The notes under the pieces were generated by a model. That model saw only the letters and a program-made list of their open reading frames with translations, was not told the origin of the DNA and did not search any database. A DNA stretch of 64,000 bases. Source: Gillisia lutea (lineage in GTDB: Bacteria; Bacteroidota; Bacteroidia; Flavobacteriales; Flavobacteriaceae). Position 1 is the first letter of the stretch. Every line of letters starts with the position of its first letter. Location: the NCBI RefSeq assembly GCF_021568705.1, contig NZ_JAKGTH010000010.1, positions 256,416-320,415 on the forward strand, in the 5' to 3' direction. A program made the position numbers and the translations under genes. Below are positions 61,447-64,000 of this stretch, in pieces.

Positions 61447-62997
61447 ATGGAAAAAGCCGCATCCCCCAAAAGCCAAAGATATAATTCTGGTAATGTAATT
61501 AGTTTGGAGAAAGGAAAGATACCGCCGCAAGCGGTTGATTTAGAGGAAGTTGTTCTTGGAGCGATGATGATTGACAAGAAGGGAGTTGATGAGATTATTG
61601 ATATCCTTCATGCTGATGTATTCTATAAAACGGCTCACCAATATATTTTTGAAGCCATATACAAGCTATTTGAAAATACAGAGGCAATCGACTTATTAAC
61701 AGTTTCTAACCAGCTTCGTAAAGACGGTAAATTGGAACAGGTAGGAGGAGAGTATTATTTAGTCCAACTTACTCAAAAAGTATCTTCTTCGGCTCATATT
61801 GAGTTTCATGCCAGGATTATTTTACAGAAATATATTCAACGAAGTCTTATTAAGATCTCAAACGAGATCATTGAAGAATCTTACGATGAAGCCACGGATG
61901 TATTTGATCTTTTAGATACAGCCGAATCTAAACTCTATGAAGTTACTCAGGGGAATATTAAAAGATCTTCTGAAACTGCACATAGTTTGGTAATTCAGGC
62001 AAAAAACAGAATTCAGGAAATATCTAATAAAGAAGGTTTGAGTGGAGTGCCTTCTGGATTTGACAAGTTAGATAAATTAACCTCCGGATGGCAGCCCAGT
62101 GATTTGGTAATAATTGCAGCTCGTCCCGGTATGGGTAAAACAGCATTGACTTTATCAATGGCTCGTAATATGGCTGTTGGGCATAATATTCCCGTGGCAT
62201 TCTTTTCTTTGGAGATGTCGGCCGTACAGCTTATAACTCGTTTAATTTCTTCTGAAACTGGTTTGTCTTCAGAGAAATTGAGAACCGGTAATTTGGAAAC
62301 TCATGAGTGGGAGCAACTTAATGTTAAAGTAAAGGACCTTGAAAAAGCACCTTTATTCATAGATGATACTCCCTCCCTTTCTATTTTTGACTTAAGAGCC
62401 AAGGCAAGAAGGCTTTCTTCGCAGCATGGCATCAAAATGGTTGTGATAGATTATTTGCAATTAATGACGGCAGGTAGTGCTGTAAAAGGAGGGAACAGGG
62501 AACAAGAAATATCTACTATTTCCCGAAATTTAAAAGCCTTGGCAAAAGAACTTTCTATTCCGGTAATTGCGCTTTCTCAGCTTTCACGAGCAGTGGAAAC
62601 TCGTGGTGGTAGTAAAAGACCTTTATTAAGTGATTTGAGGGAATCTGGAGCAATCGAGCAGGATGCCGATATTGTATCTTTCATTTACAGACCGGAATAT
62701 TATAAGATAGATGAATGGGATGATGAAGAAAGATCTCCTACGGCAGGGCAAGGAGAGTTTATTGTGGCTAAACACCGTAATGGTGGTTTGGAAAATATTA
62801 GACTTAAATTTGTTGGACATTTAGGTAAATTCGATAACTTAGATGACTTTGATTCTCCGTTTGAATTTCATTCAAAGATGAATGACGGTGATGGAGAAGA
62901 TAATTTTAAAACTCCTAATCTTCCGCATCCAAGCGCTAATGAAGCATTTGGAAGCTCGATGAATGAGGATTTCAATGATGATGACGTACCCTTCTAA
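61447..62997 (+). CDS. dnaB: Replicative DNA helicase
   Basis: Hexameric helicase that unwinds the replication fork (516 aa). N-terminal DnaB domain about 25-130 (PPQAVDLEEVVLGAMMIDKKGVD); linker; RecA-like domain from about 195, Walker A ARPGMGKTA (Lys231), MVVIDYLQLMT, SQLSRAVETRGGSKRPLLSDLRESGAIEQDADIV (arginine finger and sensor region). The tail is acidic (NDGDGEDNF...NEDFNDDDVPF). No intein is visible. It overlaps the next gene if that begins at 62975. Confidence 0.96.
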   Translation: MEKAASPKSQRYNSGNVISLEKGKIPPQAVDLEEVVLGAMMIDKKGVDEIIDILHADVFYKTAHQYIFEAIYKLFENTEAIDLLTVSNQLRKDGKLEQVGGEYYLVQLTQKVSSSAHIEFHARIILQKYIQRSLIKISNEIIEESYDEATDVFDLLDTAESKLYEVTQGNIKRSSETAHSLVIQAKNRIQEISNKEGLSGVPSGFDKLDKLTSGWQPSDLVIIAARPGMGKTALTLSMARNMAVGHNIPVAFFSLEMSAVQLITRLISSETGLSSEKLRTGNLETHEWEQLNVKVKDLEKAPLFIDDTPSLSIFDLRAKARRLSSQHGIKMVVIDYLQLMTAGSAVKGGNREQEISTISRNLKALAKELSIPVIALSQLSRAVETRGGSKRPLLSDLRESGAIEQDADIVSFIYRPEYYKIDEWDDEERSPTAGQGEFIVAKHRNGGLENIRLKFVGHLGKFDNLDDFDSPFEFHSKMNDGDGEDNFKTPNLPHPSANEAFGSSMNEDFNDDDVPF

Positions 62998-64000
62998 AAA
63001 AAAGCTATTTGAGATAGGAATAATTTTCTTATCGCTTACAGTATTTTTAAAGAAGATTATTTCAAATAATAGAACAATCAAAAGGAATAGTATAGGCGCT
63101 GCAGCTACCATACTATTCCTTTTTTTGTTATCACCTACTTTGCAGGCATCAAAGATCCTTATTCCTATGGATGCTAAAGCCCAGTCTAATCATTTAAAAG
63201 CATACGGAATTACCTATTATTCTCTTCAAAATGAACAAAAGGTTGAATGGCTACTTAACTATCGTGGTGGATCTTTTCTTATATATGATTCTGATGACCT
63301 TAGAAAGGAATGCAAAATTCGCGGGGTATCGTTTGAAGTAATTAGCGATTCAAAGGTTAGTCTAATTTTGGAAGAAATAGAGAGTCCATCCAAAAATATG
63401 GAAGTAGTGCTTTTGGAAAAAGCCCCTAAAATTGCCGTCTATGCTCCTCAGGGAAATAAACCATGGGATGACGCTGTTACTATGGTGCTTAGCTATGCGG
63501 AAATTCCTTATGTGACTATTTATGATGAGGATGTACTTAATGATACTTTGCTGTTATATGACTGGTTGCATTTACATCATGAAGATTTCACCGGACAGTA
63601 TGGTAAATTCTATGTGAATTATCGTACCACACCATGGTACATTGAAGAAAAAGCAGCTGCAGAGGCATTGGCGGTCAAACTGGGCTATTCAAAAGTTGCA
63701 GAAGAAAAACTCGCTGTTGCATTAAAAATACGAGATTATGTAATTGGTGGCGGATTTATGTTCGCTATGTGTAGTGCTACAGATAGTTTCGACATTGCTT
63801 TAGCCGCCCAGGGGGTTGATATAGTAGAAGCTATGTTTGACGGAGATCCATCAGAGGCTGCTTATCAAAGTAAGATCGAATTTGAGAACACTTTTGCTTT
63901 TCAGGATTTTATTTTAGAGCGTAGCCCACTTGTATATGAGTTTTCCTCTATAGACATGACAAACAAGAGAAGAATTTCTGTAGAGGTAGATTATTTTACG
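62975..64000 (+). CDS. Conserved exported protein, often labelled asparagine synthetase B; 3' end outside the window
   Basis: The frame is open to base 64000. A hydrophobic stretch (ATILFLFLLSPTLQA) precedes ASKILIPMDAKAQSNHLKAYGITYYSL, which I recognise as the N-terminus of a flavobacterial family annotated as asparagine synthetase B. It lacks the N-terminal cysteine of glutamine-dependent AsnB and has an export signal, so that name is doubtful. Visible motifs include LLNYRGGSFLIYD, YGKFYVNYRTTPWYIEE and GGGFMFAMCSATDSFD. The start is uncertain: MMM at 62975-62983 overlaps dnaB and leaves an unusually long N-region before the signal. Confidence 0.7.
   Translation, partial: MMMTYPSKKKLFEIGIIFLSLTVFLKKIISNNRTIKRNSIGAAATILFLFLLSPTLQASKILIPMDAKAQSNHLKAYGITYYSLQNEQKVEWLLNYRGGSFLIYDSDDLRKECKIRGVSFEVISDSKVSLILEEIESPSKNMEVVLLEKAPKIAVYAPQGNKPWDDAVTMVLSYAEIPYVTIYDEDVLNDTLLLYDWLHLHHEDFTGQYGKFYVNYRTTPWYIEEKAAAEALAVKLGYSKVAEEKLAVALKIRDYVIGGGFMFAMCSATDSFDIALAAQGVDIVEAMFDGDPSEAAYQSKIEFENTFAFQDFILERSPLVYEFSSIDMTNKRRISVEVDYFT

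Overview
The window is about 64 kb of low-GC chromosome from a member of the Flavobacteriaceae (Bacteroidota), probably a marine, aerobic, yellow-pigmented species of the Gramella/Zunongwangia/Salegentibacter type; the genus is my inference. The evidence is: promoters of the Bacteroidota form (TTG, about 19 bases, TAnnTTTG) instead of -35/-10 boxes; few Shine-Dalgarno sequences; a secreted TonB-dependent receptor and many outer-membrane barrels and lipoproteins; a split transketolase; a zeaxanthin-type crt operon; and trp genes in the order E-G-D-C-F-B-A. I see no prophage, insertion sequence, CRISPR array or plasmid gene, so this is core genome with a few accessory loci.

Layout. 1-4 kb: end of birA, an SRPBCC protein, pyrE, a NUDIX hydrolase and an M14 peptidase lipoprotein. 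4-8 kb: a PQQ-type (sorbosone-like) dehydrogenase followed at once by a TonB-dependent receptor. 8-13 kb: a DJ-1/PfpI protein, coaD, ddl, then divergently a PASTA protein and an RluD-type pseudouridine synthase, a structured intergenic repeat, yaaA and a DinB protein. 13.6-18 kb: pyruvate carboxylase, a uracil-DNA glycosylase-like protein and two tiny overlapping genes, one for ribosomal protein bTHX. 18-25 kb: the trp operon, with a leader peptide carrying three consecutive Trp codons, a terminator and an antiterminator segment. 25-28.5 kb: marR-nitroreductase-yceI, two rhodaneses and a barrel protein. 28.5-37 kb: YdeI-like protein, pepT, pyrD, a LysE exporter, HMG-CoA lyase, a porin followed by an FMN-binding protein and a membrane protein, and guaB. 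37-45 kb: Skp-like chaperone, two small genes, two PpiC-type folding factors with a MoxR ATPase, aconitase and a TlpA-like thioredoxin. 45-50 kb: a tightly overlapped carH-crtI-crtB-crtZ-crtY operon for zeaxanthin. 50-53 kb: a frameshifted lipoprotein gene, tRNA-Leu and two tRNA-Lys genes, aroK, a PyrR-like phosphoribosyltransferase, a methyltransferase and an S4 protein. 53-64 kb: an FKBP-like lipoprotein, a barrel protein, split transketolase, tgt, an LptF/G permease, an EamA transporter, accA, dnaB and the start of a conserved exported protein.

How the parts connect. Most genes are housekeeping (pyrimidine, purine, tryptophan, shikimate, CoA, peptidoglycan, fatty-acid and carbon metabolism). 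The clearest regulatory systems are transcription attenuation of trp; a predicted B12-dependent CarH photoreceptor heading the carotenoid operon, with repeated half-sites upstream of it; and a MarR-type switch with a palindrome at its own promoter. At four loci the -7 element lies only 4-5 bases before the ATG, which predicts leaderless mRNAs.

The least understood items are the porin/FMN-binding/membrane-protein group with twin 20-base repeats around its promoter, the 20-bp perfect hairpin between the two transketolase subunit genes, the structured repeat after the pseudouridine synthase, and the tRNA-guanine transglycosylase without its zinc cysteines. All functional calls come from reading motifs; no database search was possible.
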